A stretch of 64,000 nt of DNA from Chionis minor (taxonomy: Eukaryota > Chordata > Aves > Charadriiformes > Chionididae). Every line of letters begins with the position of its first letter. Position 1 is the stretch's first letter. The stretch is from contig VZSF01002029.1 in assembly GCA_013398295.1 (NCBI GenBank), forward strand, positions 496,001 to 560,000, written 5' to 3'. Below, piece by piece: positions 22,877 to 35,920 of this stretch. Made by a program: the position numbers and the translations under genes. The notes beneath the pieces are model-generated. The model saw only the letters and a program-made list of their open reading frames with translations. It did not search any database and was not told the origin of the DNA.

Positions 22877-23883
22877 GCATTGCCCATGAGCAGCTCGCCA
22901 TACTCAGTTTTCAGAAATCACGGGGGTTTTTATTATTTAAAAGAAAAGCAAAAATATTCCCCTAAATCACACCCTTGGTTTAGGATTTTACTATGCAAAC
23001 TTTTAACACACTAGAGCTGGAAACTGTAACGTAGATTTTTTTGCATGAAGAACTGAACGGAGAGCTTGCAACGCGACCAGGGCAGTGCCCCTTGTCCCTC
23101 ACTCAGCAGAAGTCAGAGATCCCTTCTGGTCCAGGGAGAGTATCACTGCTCTCATTTTTACCCCAAGTCTGTGCACTACTTTTGAGGAGCCCTTGCTCTT
23201 ATGATCCATATTTTTTTCTAGAACTTTTATTTTTTTTACACGAGGGAAAAGTAATGCTTCCTGATCTGTAGAGGCAGCTAAGAGTGAATTCAGTTCACAA
23301 ACTTGCCTTTTTTTTTATCAGATGATAAACTTGTCACTCAAATGTGTTTATATTGCTAAGTTAAAAAACACCCTCCCCCCACCTATTTTATGCACAAATA
23401 ACTTGGACAGAAGGAGTGTATTAGGCTATACCTCCATTAAATGCATTGAACTATACCTGTAGTAAACAAATAATTAGGGCATTTGGACATTCTGTTGATG
23501 TGTAATTGTGCTAATATTCATAAAAGCATTGGCATGGCATGTCCAAACCTCTAAAAGAGGCTGCATAAAGAAGACTTAAATAAGTGGCATATATGTCTTT
23601 CAGAATTCACTGCTTACCTATCCAAGAAAGCAAAGGACATCGAATGAAATTCCTCAATAATTTTGATGTGAAACCTTGTTAACAAGTTGTGTCAACAAAG
23701 GACACAGAGATTAATAGGGGTGTGCTCATTAACATTTTGCTGTTTGAGCAAATAGTTTATACTCATACAGCCAAATGAGATTTTTGCAGTTCATTTTTTG
23801 AGACTGTGAAATGGTCATTACCATAGCCCGTTGGGAAAACTAAGAATAAAAATTGCACGATAAGCCCATTGATTGAACATATT

Positions 23884-23910
23884 AATGTATTAAATATATA
23901 TTAATACATT
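23884..23910. repeat. Perfect 10-bp inverted repeat with 7-nt loop
   Basis: AATGTATTAA and TTAATACATT are exact reverse complements separated by ATATATA. The all-AT loop and AT-rich arms could extrude a small hairpin, though such palindromes also arise by chance in AT-rich DNA. Confidence 0.7.
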
Positions 23911-24147
23911 TAGAGTCTAATTATTTCTTATCAAAATCGACTAGAGAGAGAGAGACAAAGAGACCTTTTTATTCCACAAATTGGATTTTGAAAGAAGTGA
24001 GAATGATGTAATTCTAAGGGTTATGAGAAACTTTATTTTATCTAAATATTGTTTCTCAGATTTTAGGATAGCCTTCAGGGCAAGGCAGAGGCTGTAGGCC
24101 GTTCCACAGATGAATAACAGGAGGTTGCAGGTCTCTTCTTTCCCCAG

Positions 24148-24315
24148 TTCAGGCTCACGCAGGTCATGCTCCACACATCTAATACATGCAGGAGGTCACA
24201 TAATTAGTCTACTTACTCAGAGACTTGCCAAAGCCTTGAGTGATACTGATCTATTCAGTTTCAAACCTGTGGAGGGGACAAATACCAGAGATGACACTGA
24301 AGCACAAAGGTCCTG
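24148..24315 (+). other. Exon-like 168-nt segment
   Basis: A polypyrimidine stretch CTCTTCTTTCCCCAG ends at 24147, and a donor-like TCCTG/GTAAGTGG follows at 24315/24316. One forward frame (24110-24319) is open through the segment, and 168 is a multiple of three. The translation matches no family I know. It could be an exon of a noncoding or coding transcript, or chance. Confidence 0.18.
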
Positions 24316-27300
24316 GTAAGTGGAGGGAGAGGGTTACGTCTTAATGCTGAGTGGACGACTTTCCCACTGGATTTTTTTACAGGATGAGCTGCGTGGCAGT
24401 TAATGGACTTTGCAAAGCTCCTTCATATGAGGTACTGGAATATTACTAAATTTTGGCTCCTGAGAGAGAAAAAGACTAAGATCTGGTAGTGTTTGTTACT
24501 TGTCTTATACAAGCTGGTTAGTTTCCTGTACATGTAAATATAAATAAAGCAAAATAATGTTTTCATTCAAGCCTTTATAAAGGATATGGACCATTTGAAA
24601 ATTTAAGAACTAAGTAAATCACATTTCCCAGTGTCTGGTCGAGCACTATAAGCTAGAAACTAAATTTAGAGATACCAAAGGAAAAGACATTTTGTAAAGT
24701 ATTGATGGTGGTTTAGAAAACAATTTTGGTTGTAAAGCAAAGTGACATATTTATAGTATGGATTTGGATATTCCCAGAAAAAAACAAAAGCACTGCCGAC
24801 TGAGTGATCACCTGGGGCTTGGACAGAGCGAGAACATAGTGGTTGCCTTTCAGATATGCCCACTGTTCAAACTAGGGTGGCATCTGAATGGGGAACGTTA
24901 AGGAGTCTTTACAGCCACAACCGTGGAGAAGAATTCAGGCTTCACACTCCTTACTGTGGTTTAGGATGGCTGGTGGCGTTTCTACACGCTCCAGACAGAC
25001 TTTTGTAAGTAGGGATATTCAGGTGAAAGGGTGGTTTAAGCCCAGCACTCACATTAATGAAGGGTATTCCATCATCTGGCATCTTCACTCCTTTCTCTCT
25101 GCCATAAGCATTTTCCACCATCTTGAACTTCCAGGTGGGAATCTACTGTACGCTGGGAAGGAAGAACAGGAATGCAGTGAACGTATTATAGGACCATTTA
25201 TTCCATTATGTAAATACACAACTTTCCCTTCCCTCTTCCCTTCCCTCTGCCATCAAACTACAGCTGCCCCAGGTAATCTACTGCACATCTTCAGCAAAAG
25301 ACTGAGTTAAATGCAGATTTAAGAGTCCCGACTTGCCCAGTTACAAAAGCATCAGAAACAATTCAAATAAGAAGTAATAGATATAAATAAGCAAATTATG
25401 ACTACAAAAAGGGTAGGTGTGGATCCAACATCTTTCTATTTGGGAAAATGAAGACTTGATAACCATTTTAAAACCACAGAACTCCCAGTTTTGAAAGGCA
25501 CTGCGAAATTTCGGTAAGCTGTTTCTTACAAACTCCTTTGATCAGGAAGCACCAGACCTTGTTAAGCTGCCATAATGCACAATGAGTAAAATCGGAGACA
25601 TAAAAGTTTCTGCATTTTCATGTACATTACCTGCCACTTTTCATTTCACCCTTCCCTGCTTGAGCTGCAAAACAGAAAGCAAAGACCTTCTGATCTATAG
25701 ACAAGACCCTGTACTTGATCTCTCGTCTCAGAAAATAAACTGTGATTCAGCTGCAGCGTAGGTTACAAGCAGGTACTTTTTTTTTTCTTAAAAACATCAG
25801 CTAGGTTAACAACTCAAAACTGAATGCATTGTCTTTGTCATAAAAGAGGACCATATTTATTTTTTTTTATGGATTTGGCCTGAAGTGTTTTTGTTTATAA
25901 AAGTATAGTAGTCTCATAGAATGGTAGGTCCTAACTGTTGTTCATAACTGTGTTCACGCTTGAAGTCTTCTCCCTCAGCAAATATTCACCAAATACAGAA
26001 AATGTTGTGTTTAGTAAGAAAAAATAGCTGTCTTATTAGTGGCAAACAAACCTTGAGATAGAAGTAGTGTGTACAAATCAGAACTGATCCAAATATTGAC
26101 ATTTAAAGGCTGCAGTTAGTCTCTTCCAACAGAAGATGGCAGTGCTCAGTTTTCTTCAAAATGGTGATGTCCGTTCATTGAAATGAAATGCTCCTAAACC
26201 AGTTCCCCTGTCTTTGTCTAGAACCTGCACATTGAGATCTGCATTTGTTATTACTGATTAGCTAACAAGTTGGCCTCAGATATTTAAAAAAGTATGTATG
26301 CTTCCACAAGAAGTCCCAACTCGAAAAAACTAAGTGCCAATAACTCACAAAATACTCTTGCAAATTTAGCAGCGTTTAAAAACCCTCTTGGAGTCCAATT
26401 TAGAATTAATCATTATTTTATGGAAGCAGTTTTCCAACAAATAGGAAATGAAAGGAAAATAGTTTCCAAGATTCTCTCAGATCTATCTTTTGTATGCAAT
26501 GTACGTTAACCATTTAGCTATTAATTCAAATGCCTATTGATCTAAATATGCCATTGCCTTGAAAATTTCTGCTTATATGATACCTGTGCCCAAAAGCAGA
26601 GATTTCACATAAAGCTGAACTTTTCCATTGCCTTATATCAAATTAGATACCTCTGTACTTTAGGGCTGTGCTAAATTTAGGTATAAGTAATAATCCCATG
26701 ACTAGCATAAATTAAAAATTAGGAAGAAAATAAGAAATAAATAGAATTTATTTAGTTTAAAATACAGTACAGGCCTCCAGAAAAATTACAAAATAAATTT
26801 GCAGTAAATCTGTGATCCACATAAGAAATTCTATCTGTTGCCATGACTAAAATAAAAAGAAAACAAAAGCCAAACCCAAATCAGTAATAATCATAGTAGT
26901 AATAATATCTAAATGTCAGAAACAAATTTAGAAAACATTAAGGAAAAAAAACCTGACATACCTGAGCATAATGTAAAAATACACAAAATCATGCATTTTT
27001 GGTCATCATCTTCATCATCTTAATGGAATAGGATCTGAAGTGTCTAACATATAATGAGAACTGACATTTCCCAAGGTATCCGGAGTACTTCATGTTAAGT
27101 GGAACCAAAAAGGTTCAGCCGGATTTGGGCAAAGGGTACAATTTACTTTCTTTTGGGGGTGGAATTTGTTTCCTGTCATTTTTTTGTGAATCAGTGGTGG
27201 GGAAATTTCTGTATTTCAGAAACTGCTTTTCAGGTATGTTTTTCAGCCTTCTTTCTGGGTTTGTTTTCTAAAAATACCATCATGTTGTGCTTTGAGAGCA

Positions 27301-28228
27301 CTTTTATTGTTCTTTTTCAATCCCTTTCATACCTCCCTCAAAACCAAAGATTAAAGGGAAATAAAAACTGCTAAGTGAACGATTCTGTATTTTCTAAGAA
27401 GTTTCTTCAACATGACAACAAAGTTTTTTGATAAAGGAAGAGTATGGTTTTGTTCTGACCGTAAGAAACTCTTCAGAGCATGGTGAAACCCAAGAAAATC
27501 CCCCGTATTTCTGACGGGTGCCATTTTGAATGTGACCAGCAGCAGTAACAGGGAAGCCTAAGTCAAAAGAAAAAAAAAAAAAGTCATGACAAATTCAACC
27601 GAAAGCTATAATTCAAACAAGATCATGCAAGTTTATGACAATGACATTATAACAAATCAAACAATGAAACAATGTGATGACAGAACAGCAAAACTGACCA
27701 TTTTATTGGCGGAGGAGTCCCTATTTCTTCTATGTAGCTCACTAGGTCAGTCTTACCAGCAAATAGGACAATGATGCATGGATAAAGTCTCATCGTTATC
27801 CTCGCTGGGTAGAAAGAAAACAGTGTTTGTACAGGTCTAGGTGCATTTGCACAGCAAGAAATCACCTTACCTCATTAAAAATACATTACCACTTTGTTTA
27901 TCTGTTCAGAAAGAGGGTTTTTAATGAGATTCATCTTAAATTACTGTTTTGAGAGAAGCAGCATATTACATAGTACACACGTATTCGTCATATGTTCAAT
28001 GCAGTAAATCAAAAAAAAAAAAAACCACCAAAACCAAAAACGAACCAAACCAGCTTCAGCCAAAGAAAAAAACCCACATCATACACTAAAAAGTAAGACT
28101 TAAAAATCACTATCTTGTGGCTCTTTTTCCCCATTGCACACATAGCCCTTTTTCTAGCATGTCAGTCTTGGGAGTTGGGAATTCCTCCGAATTTATACAC
28201 TTAACCTAAATCTTCCATTTTTACCTGA

Positions 28229-28245
28229 TTTTTTTTTTTTTTTTT
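28229..28245 (+). repeat. Poly(T) run, 17 bases
   Basis: Uninterrupted T-run immediately upstream of the GC-rich exon-like island at 28246-28580. Together with TTGTCTTACTCTCCACAG it could form an extended polypyrimidine tract before an acceptor ending at 28267. Confidence 0.8.
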
Positions 28246-28580
28246 CACGTTGTCTTACTCTCCACAGCGGATTACACAACAGCTTTTCCCCCCTTCCTGT
28301 CTCAGAGCTATCTGCCCTGCCTGCGTTGCGCCTGCACCAGCGGAGGGCCAGCTTTGCTGTACGCTCCCGTCAGGGCTGTGTTCATTAGAGCTGGAAATGA
28401 AAAGGAGGCGAGTGCTGAGGGGAGGCTGCAGGAAACAGTCCTCCCGAGGAGCTGAACTTTCTGCTCCCTCCTTGCTCGTGGAGAACTCTGCTGCCTCCTG
28501 TCACACACCCGACTGGCAGATCTTCCCCGGAGGTAACCAAGCAGGAGCTCAGCTCAGGAAATTCCTGTAGTCGCATTGTA
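28246..28580 (+). other. GC-rich island with exon-like borders
   Basis: This is one of the few GC-rich non-transposon patches in the window, and it keeps at least eight CpG sites. Inside it an acceptor-like TTACTCTCCACAG ends at 28267, and a donor-like CCCCGGAG/GTAACC lies at 28532/28533, defining a possible 265-nt exon. The plus strand is open across 28250-28570 (106 codons, Cys/Ala/Arg-rich), and parts of the minus strand are open too. The product is not recognised. It may be a noncoding or 5'-untranslated exon, an alternative promoter region, or a GC-rich patch without function. Confidence 0.25.
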
Positions 28581-31500
28581 TTTCAGGTGCTGAAAACATT
28601 CATTTTACTGCCAAAGCCAAAGCAATACAGAGTAACAGAACAGAGCGGGGGGGAGGATAGAGATTGAATTTGATGCTCAACATTAACGCAAAAGTTTAAT
28701 AAAAAACTAACCCTGTTAAGAGAGTGAATGGTAGTAAACTGAAATGCAAACTTCCCCACAATGAATTAAAAATGCGTTTGGTTCTTGAGTGGAGGGACAT
28801 CATTTTTGTGGTGTATTTCTGTTTCACAATGCTGCATCAACAAGTAAAACAGTAGGTCAATTTTATGAGATTCATGGGTTGCAGATGTCTTCTCAAAAGT
28901 TGACATTCTTTCACAATTGGTGTCACAACAGACAATGAGATGCAGAGCTTAAAAAGTCAAAATTTCCCATAGGTCATCTTTTTTAACATGCTCATTTAGA
29001 TGTGCTGGAAATGAAGAACTACTGTTACATTTTCATTCATAAAGAGGACATTTTTAATACAATGTGGGGATCATTAAGGTATTTCAGGTAAAGGATGTTG
29101 TTTTTATACTTTCTGCAAAAATACTATATATTAGATTTTGTGAAAATCTTTGAGGCCGATTTAATTTCAGAATATCTAATTATCAACAGTTACCTCACCG
29201 TATGCCTAAAAATATAATTATGTGTTCCTTAAGATCTCACCAAACTCCATATGCTAAAAGGCCAAGCACAATAAAACATAATAGAAAGCAGATTTCAGAG
29301 TATAGTACCACTGTTGTACAGCCAAATTCCTTAAAATCAAACTATGATCTCTTTTCTTCAAATTCAGTCGTATGTTACAGTATTGTTTTCAGAACCTACT
29401 GTAGATAATTAAGAATCTTGATAGTTAGAAACTCTAGTTTGGGCAGTTTGAAGACCACTGCTGCTTGTCACAAGAGTCATGACTCTTAATGAAAAATTAC
29501 TTAAAACAGGAGTTATGCTTTCTTTTATGCTGACATAGTATCAAGCCTGTGGGCAAAATAGGGAAAAAAAGCAATTATTCTTAAGAAACACTGAGTAGTA
29601 GTGTGATCTTCCACTAATCCCCTTCTCTCTAAGAAAGGTCTATCATAAGTATTTCTTAAATGATCAGAGAAAAACCCATTTTAGCTCTTCTCCTTAAATT
29701 CAGGAGCAGTGCCTCTTTATATTTGACTTCGCAAACAGCTCCTCCTCTTCCTCCCACCGTATGTTTTGGCTTGAATCCAATAGTTTCTTGTTTCGTCAGG
29801 AAAGAGCTTGGTACGCAGTCTGCCCTGCCCTGATGCTCCTAACCCAACCCCTGGAATCAATCTCTATTTGTTTTACTCTTCACTATCTCCATCTCTATTA
29901 AATTCAAACTTTGCACGCATGATCTAGGTACTTAGAGCAAAACTGGCTTACCTGTCTAGGATATAAATACGAACAGAGATGACCGAGTCTAAAACCACCG
30001 CTTATTTGCTGACATCAGCTTCCAGAAATGCTTAAACTCGTAAGGCTTAAAGATCGTGAGGTGCCTGTTGTATTGTGGTTCACAGCAAATCGGAAAGGAA
30101 ACAAACTTTGACTCCACTGTGTATTCCTAAGTTTGTATATACCTTCTGTGTTATAGAGTCTTGGAGAAAATATGGCATCAAGGATAAAAATCCGAGACTC
30201 CCTTTGTCAGGAGAATGTCCCAACCAGTAGATATTATAATACTGCTCAATAAATGAGTAAACTCTACTCCATGTCTCCGGCAAACGACATCTGTAGGCAC
30301 TTGACTACACCTGAATATGTAGGTTTTGGACCATACTGTGTAAAGGGTCTAATGACAGACTGTGGGGAAAAAAAAAAAAACCCAACACGTTTTTAAGTTC
30401 AAGAAAAAATATTCAGTTTGGTGTGTTCCAAAATTAGACATTCTTTTTACAAGAAAATTTTACAATTCTGTATTTCTAATTAAAATAGAAAAAAAGAAAT
30501 GTTAGAAAATTTCCAAAGCAAAACATGTTCCTTGTCCCTTCAAACTGCTTAATGAAACCAAAGTTTTCCTTGGATTGCTAAAAATTAAAGTTGACAGTTT
30601 AATTTCAGACATATTAGTATTGTATTAAAACTGTGTTTCACTGTGCAGTTTCAGAGCACTCCAAGCTGTTCATAAACAGAATATTCTTTCAAGTTTAGAT
30701 TAATTTACTGGATGTAAAATTTTCTTTGGTAATACAATTTTAATTGTTTCAGCACTTATTTCAAGCAGCGTGTTTTTTAACATTCTTGAGCACAAATCAG
30801 AAATGCTCGTTCTTACTAATACTGTAATACGGCTTAAAGATAATATGAAAAAATAAATATAGTCGTCTTCTGTCTGTTTTATAAGTGACAGTAAAAGTAA
30901 TATAGAAGTACAGTATTTAGATTACAGTATGCAAAAATTTTTGTTTTAATTTCTGTTGTTCACTTGCAATAGGAGCAATTAGATGCCATTCTCCATTTGT
31001 ATTAAGTGCCATTTCCATGTGATAAATTCACAACTTTTTGCCTTGTAAAAAAAGGCAGCTTTAAAAGCCTGAGCGTCTCAACGGATTACTTGATTCTGAT
31101 TTCTATGAAGTCAAAGAGAACTATGACTTGAATTCTCACATTTCTTCAAGATTTGCATCACCGTAATTAAAAAGTAATAGTATTTTCTAACCTTATAATT
31201 TTCAAATGTTTTAGAACCTGTCTTCCTTTATTTAGCGTTATGTTACAACTTTTCTTTTATGCCTAAATTTAAAGTCTTGAGTTTCATCAGCTGAATATAA
31301 GACCTTAACAAAAAGGAAAGGTGAAACATCTAGTTCATACTTTGGGGTTTCACAAAATTATTCTCGTAGTTTTGAAGCTATTTGACAGACTGTGACTTTT
31401 AAGCTCTATGAATGTAAAGAATCCACTGGAAAGGAAAACAGCCATCAAATGCTCTATTAGTTTTCTCTGCTTTGACAGTATCATCTCCCCTAACATTCTG

Positions 31501-31717
31501 GCTACAAACCTTGCTCTTTCCTAGCAAGAAAAAAAATTAGTTTTATTATTCTAGTATAGCCTTAAAATGAAAGACTTGCTATGCAGATTGTCTCCTACAC
31601 AACTTGTCTTTTTGGAGCCTCATTCTTGTAAGTAACTGGATCGTCCCCTGTAACTGAACCAACTGTATCTCTAATACAGCCTTTTTTTAATGAATTAATC
31701 TCATACATGCTTACTTT

Positions 31718-31742
31718 TATAGGTATTATTTTAATACCTATA
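31718..31742. repeat. Perfect 11-bp inverted repeat with 3-nt loop
   Basis: TATAGGTATTA and TAATACCTATA are exact reverse complements around TTT. The tight loop would allow a stable short hairpin. No associated element is visible. Confidence 0.75.
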
Positions 31743-34700
31743 ATACCTCCTGCTAACAAATTTTAGCCAACAAGATGTTCCATAACTTGTGTGAAAATGG
31801 CCACATTTGTATCATCTCAAATCTGGTCGTCCTTTCTCCAGATCTACTCAGTGCAGTTGCCTATTTCAAATTTTAGTGCTGTCTACCTTGTGGTCATCTT
31901 TTTAGTTTTCTTTGGTGTTGGCAGTTTGCTTATCTGCTGAAAGGATTATTTTGTATAGTAGGCACCAACGTACCATCAGTTGTTCTTCCACGGAGAGAGT
32001 ATGTCTCTCATGGAGAAAGGGAGGGAAAAAAATCCAGTGTCTAATGCATCCAGAATAGAGACTAGACTAGAAAATCCTAATGGACTTTCTCACCTCAGAT
32101 TCTCTGATACAGACGTAAATGATGGAGAAGTACCGGTGTTGTTGGCTGTTCAGTTTCTTTCAGATCTCAACATGTAAGGATGGAATCACGTTAAAGACCC
32201 TATCTTATCTTCATTTAGGTTCCTTGATTTTCCGACTGTATGACTTGAAACAATCTTTTTCTCCTCATTCTTATACTTCCACCATCTTATGGAAAACATA
32301 TTGTGTAGGGTTTTTTTACATTGCCTTTTCATTTAACTGGCACCTGTTTCTAATTTCAGTGGCTGGGATTATAAATTACTAAAAAAACTTAAGCAGATGT
32401 GAATTTTCTTCTCGCAGTGAGAAGGCAACCCTGGCCCAGACGTGGAATAACAAAATTCCAAGTGGGGCAATGGCCATTCTTTTCTAACTGGTCCATCTGG
32501 TGTTTATAAGGGATGTTTTGGGGGTGGGGTGTTACATTCTCTTTTAACCTCATTCAGAGTACACTTTTTTGAAGAAGCATAGACTAATTTGTTTAAATTT
32601 ATGTTAAGATGTTTTCTTGTATAGGGATAGCTAATGAATGAAATTTAAAAAAGAAAATTCAGTTGATGGCATATGACATCAAATGGGGTTTTAAAGGTCT
32701 GCAAAGTATCTTTGAACAGTTCAGTTAAGTAAAACTCATCTCTCATTATTTTCTTTCTCTAATTTTTCTCTTTTTTTCCTGATGACAGAATAAGCAATTT
32801 GTTTAAATAAGAAATATGTTCTTCTCTAATGTCAATTTAGAAATACATTTTAAAAAGAGGATAAGGATAAAAAGATAAAGACAGAGCTCTAACACATTAA
32901 TCCTCTTAATTGCAGAAATCTTAAAGTACTTAGTTATGCAAGGATATGCTCAATCTTTATCTGTCTAAAACATATATGAAAGTTGTCAGTTTCGTATTTG
33001 GCATCTTACTTAGGCATTTTGGTGAAGTAAATTTTAATTACAATTAGTTTGTGGAGGGGAAAAAGGTTATTATGTTTATAGTATTCAGAAATCAAAAAAT
33101 GACTCAAACGCTTTCTAAAGAGCTGACGAGGGCTATCCAACTGAAAAGCTGATTAGTGCAACGTAAAGTCATCAGTGTGCAGCATCTCCCATGGGAATAT
33201 GCATTGTCTTGAAGGAAGAATACCAAACCAGATGCCATTTTGATTAGCACCAGGTAAGTGTTTTCAGTTCTGGCGTTTATTTAATCATATGACAAAAAGA
33301 ATGCTTGTATTTATTATTAGTAGTAAAATTCAAAGGATTTTGTAGAACTTGAACACATCCATTTCCCTATGATAACTGTTTTAGCCAACAGTGGTAAAAT
33401 GATACTGAAAATCCAAACCTGGAAGGAAATTTGGGTGGTTTTTTTTTCTGTGACAACAGAATGAAACAAAGTAAGTAAAGAGGTATAAAAAGTCAATGCA
33501 TTTAAGGACAATGAATGAAATTCCTTGTTCAATAACTCGTATGTTTCATCTAGTACAGTTAAATTTTTTTTTTTTAAGAAAACCGGGCCTAATATTTTCA
33601 GTAAGATTTCCATTTTATAATCGTGTCCTTAGGGATGTCATATCAATTCTCTGGGAATTAAAAGAACAACAGCCTAATGGGTAACTCTGATCTGGATCCA
33701 AGTTCAGTTTGTGTCTTTACCGTAGCCTTCCCATGTCTGATGAACCTTGGACAAACCCTTCCATCTAGTTCAAAACTCTCCATCTAAAAATGACAAAAAT
33801 TGGTATTTTTGACATAGCTGATTTTGTGCTGTTCTTTGAAGCGCCATACTGATCAGGCCCCCTGCTGGGAATGTTTTGCATTGGAATTATGACAGATTTC
33901 TCTCCTGGTGATTAGTCTATGATAGTAAGATAATTTTTCATATATTATTGGATAAATAACATGAAAAAATGGATTTAAGGTTTGTTTACCTCCCTCACCA
34001 TCCCCAACTTCAAGAAAAAATATCCAACAGATACCAGTTGGTAAATATGGAGTTACTCAGTTTGATAATTCTACATTCCAGCATTTTTCTAGTTCTCTCC
34101 ATTCTACCTTGCCATTATTCATTATGAAGAGAGTCCTCACTATATATACTATATATTTTCTTTTTGCCTTTAAACATTATACTTGCTCACATCTGCAATA
34201 CTGTAATGATCAGCCAATATAATTAAAAATTCTTGATGGGTGAAACTCCTTTTCATGAACAAAATACAAATGTATTTTGCCTATCTCAATATGTTATGTG
34301 ATTCATCCTCAAACTTATGATTTAAGGCAAAAGAAGTACCTTTTTATAATTCATAAGAATTTATTTTCAAAGTATACTCTTATTTCAAAAGCTAACAGTC
34401 TAATTCTGATTTCAGTTTCCTCTTCTGGGGGAAGCGTGTCGGGGTATAACCCTAAAGACCAGCACGTGCTTCAGATGAAAACTGGGCCCAGTTATCTGCG
34501 TACGGAGCTTAAAGCACGGAATTTCTGGCCTATGGCCATTTAATGAGTCTGGTTGGTAACAACAGTGGAGGGATATAGGAGGCAGTGGTGAGCAGCCCTT
34601 TCTCTTCTAGTGGAGAATGCTGGGAGACAAAAGCATGTAGAACTAGGGGAAAACAAAAAACTAGTTCACTCTGGACTTCTGAACTGTCTTGTTCCATGGT

Positions 34701-34835
34701 AATTAATGACATTTAACGATAATTGTTTGAACCACAGTGAGATACTTCTGGGCATGCTGCCAGGATAAGGGTGGTATGTATAATTGAATAAAACACCCCA
34801 GGAACAACTAGACACTTGATTTCATGGAAATATGG

Positions 34836-34853
34836 AAAAAAAAAAAAAAAAAA
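34836..34853 (+). repeat. Poly(A) run, 18 bases
   Basis: Uninterrupted A-run, with AATAAA at 34786-34791, roughly 45 bases upstream. It could be a processed-transcript tail, but no recognisable parent sequence lies upstream, so it is listed only as a homopolymer. Confidence 0.8.
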
Positions 34854-35319
34854 GCAGAGATTCAGTACAACAATACCTCACAAGGAAATTCACATTGCTG
34901 TTGACAAGATAGGTCCAGAGCTCACAGTATCAACTACACTTTGGGCTAAATTTTATAAATAAAATTGCAGAAAAGAAGCTCCCTCGCCTCAAATAAGCAA
35001 AATGTCTTTGTATTATTGCAAACAACATGGTTACTCCTAAGAAAAGAGGTGGAACAAAGAGATGCAGATGAAGCAGAGAATCTCTTTTCCTGCCTCTATT
35101 ATTGTCCATGCTAAACTATTGTCCATGACAAATTTTACTCGAGGATACAGCTTCATAGAGGTGTTTGAGCTAAAGGCAATCAGTAAAGAAGAAACAACAT
35201 TCTCAATTATTTTAAGATTTTGTTGCAACTCTAGGGACTGACAGTAGATGCCATCTTTGGTACACCTAAACATACTTAAAAACTAAAAATATATCTACAT
35301 GCTCACAAGTCCTTTTGTG

Positions 35320-35345
35320 TCTCTCTCTCACACACACATGCACAC
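35320..35345 (+). repeat. Short CT/CA microsatellite
   Basis: A (TC)n run passes directly into (AC)n with one interruption. Too short to be very unstable, but a possible length polymorphism. Confidence 0.75.
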
Positions 35346-35700
35346 GCTATTTATTCAAAGTTTGTACAGACTGTGCATTTGTAGTCCGTACCAGGACCAT
35401 TCTTGATGGCTGTTTGCTCCCAGACCACTTTCCTTTTGGGAAGCCAGCAATTATCACTGTGGGCCTGTGCCTCAAATCCTGGTAGCGTGCATGAGTGTAT
35501 GGCTGCCTCTCAAACACTTCTATGTAAGGCTGAAATGTACTATAGCCCTCCGATTCTCTTGAGCATAATTTGCTCATGCAAAATATATATTTTATATAAA
35601 ATAAAGTATATAAAATATAAAATGTTAATACATTATTAACATATTTTTTATTAAACGTCAATTATTAGAGATTGCTACAAATCAAAAAGTCAATGGTAAC

Positions 35701-35920
35701 ATAGAATCATAGAATCACAGACTGTTAGGGGTTGGAAGGGACCTCTGGAGATCATCTGGTCCAACCCCCCTGCCAGAGCAGGTCCACCTACAGCAGGTTG
35801 CACAGGATGGCGTCCAGGCGGGTTTGGAATGTCTCCAGAGTGGGAGACTCCACCACCTCTCTGGGCAGCCTGTGCCAGTGCTCTGCCACCCTCAAAGGAA
35901 AGAAGTTCCTCCTCATCTTG
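35701..35920 (-). mobile_element. CR1 LINE, 5'-truncated 3' end, reverse orientation
   Basis: The 3' terminus lies at the left end as 'atagaatcatagaatcacag' (35702-35721), followed by 'ggttggaagggacctctgga' (35730-35749), 'tggtccaacccccctgccag' (35757-35776) and the ORF2 C-terminal block 'ctctctgggcagcctgtgcc' (35858-35877). The element stops near 35920 after the CAAAGGAAAGAAGTTCCTCCTCAT-like block, so only about 220 bp remain and no domain is complete. The 3' UTR differs from that of the copies at 50609 and 57013, so this is a different CR1 subfamily. Confidence 0.95.

Larger units (their letters stand above)
22877..28228. other. Unique AT-rich DNA with small palindromes and exon-like sites
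   Basis: Contains the 27-nt palindrome at 23884-23910, a GA-rich stretch at 23941-23965, an exon-like block at 24148-24315, A-runs near 27569-27582, and an A/C-rich tract at 28012-28079. A 140-codon plus-strand frame at 24888-25310 has no recognisable domain and is taken as chance. A short 'tcatagaatggtaggtcct' at 25914-25932 resembles a CR1 terminus but is too short to call. Confidence 0.5.
28581..35700. other. Unique AT-rich DNA, no supported gene
   Basis: No transposon was recognised. There are A-runs at 30367-30380 and 34836-34853, a palindrome at 31718-31742, (TA)n near 34141-34156 and a short CT/CA microsatellite at 35320-35345. A possible acceptor 'attctgatttcag' near 34418 precedes a small CpG-containing block ending at 34540. 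Stretches such as 30950-31120 look like ordinary or possibly constrained noncoding DNA, which cannot be judged without alignment. Confidence 0.5.

Noticed and set aside
24100..24320. Possible MIR-type SINE (GGTCACATAATTAGT and GACACTGAAGCACAAAGG)
   Set aside because: The two MIR-like blocks occur in the wrong order relative to the MIR consensus.
24888..25310. 140-codon plus-strand frame
   Set aside because: No domain and no continuous composition typical of coding sequence. Only isolated donor-like GTAAGT near 25010.
25914..25932. Short match to a CR1 terminus (TCATAGAATGGTAGGTCCT)
   Set aside because: Too short, and the adjacent sequence lacks the diagnostic GGGACCT and CATCTAGTCCAAC blocks.
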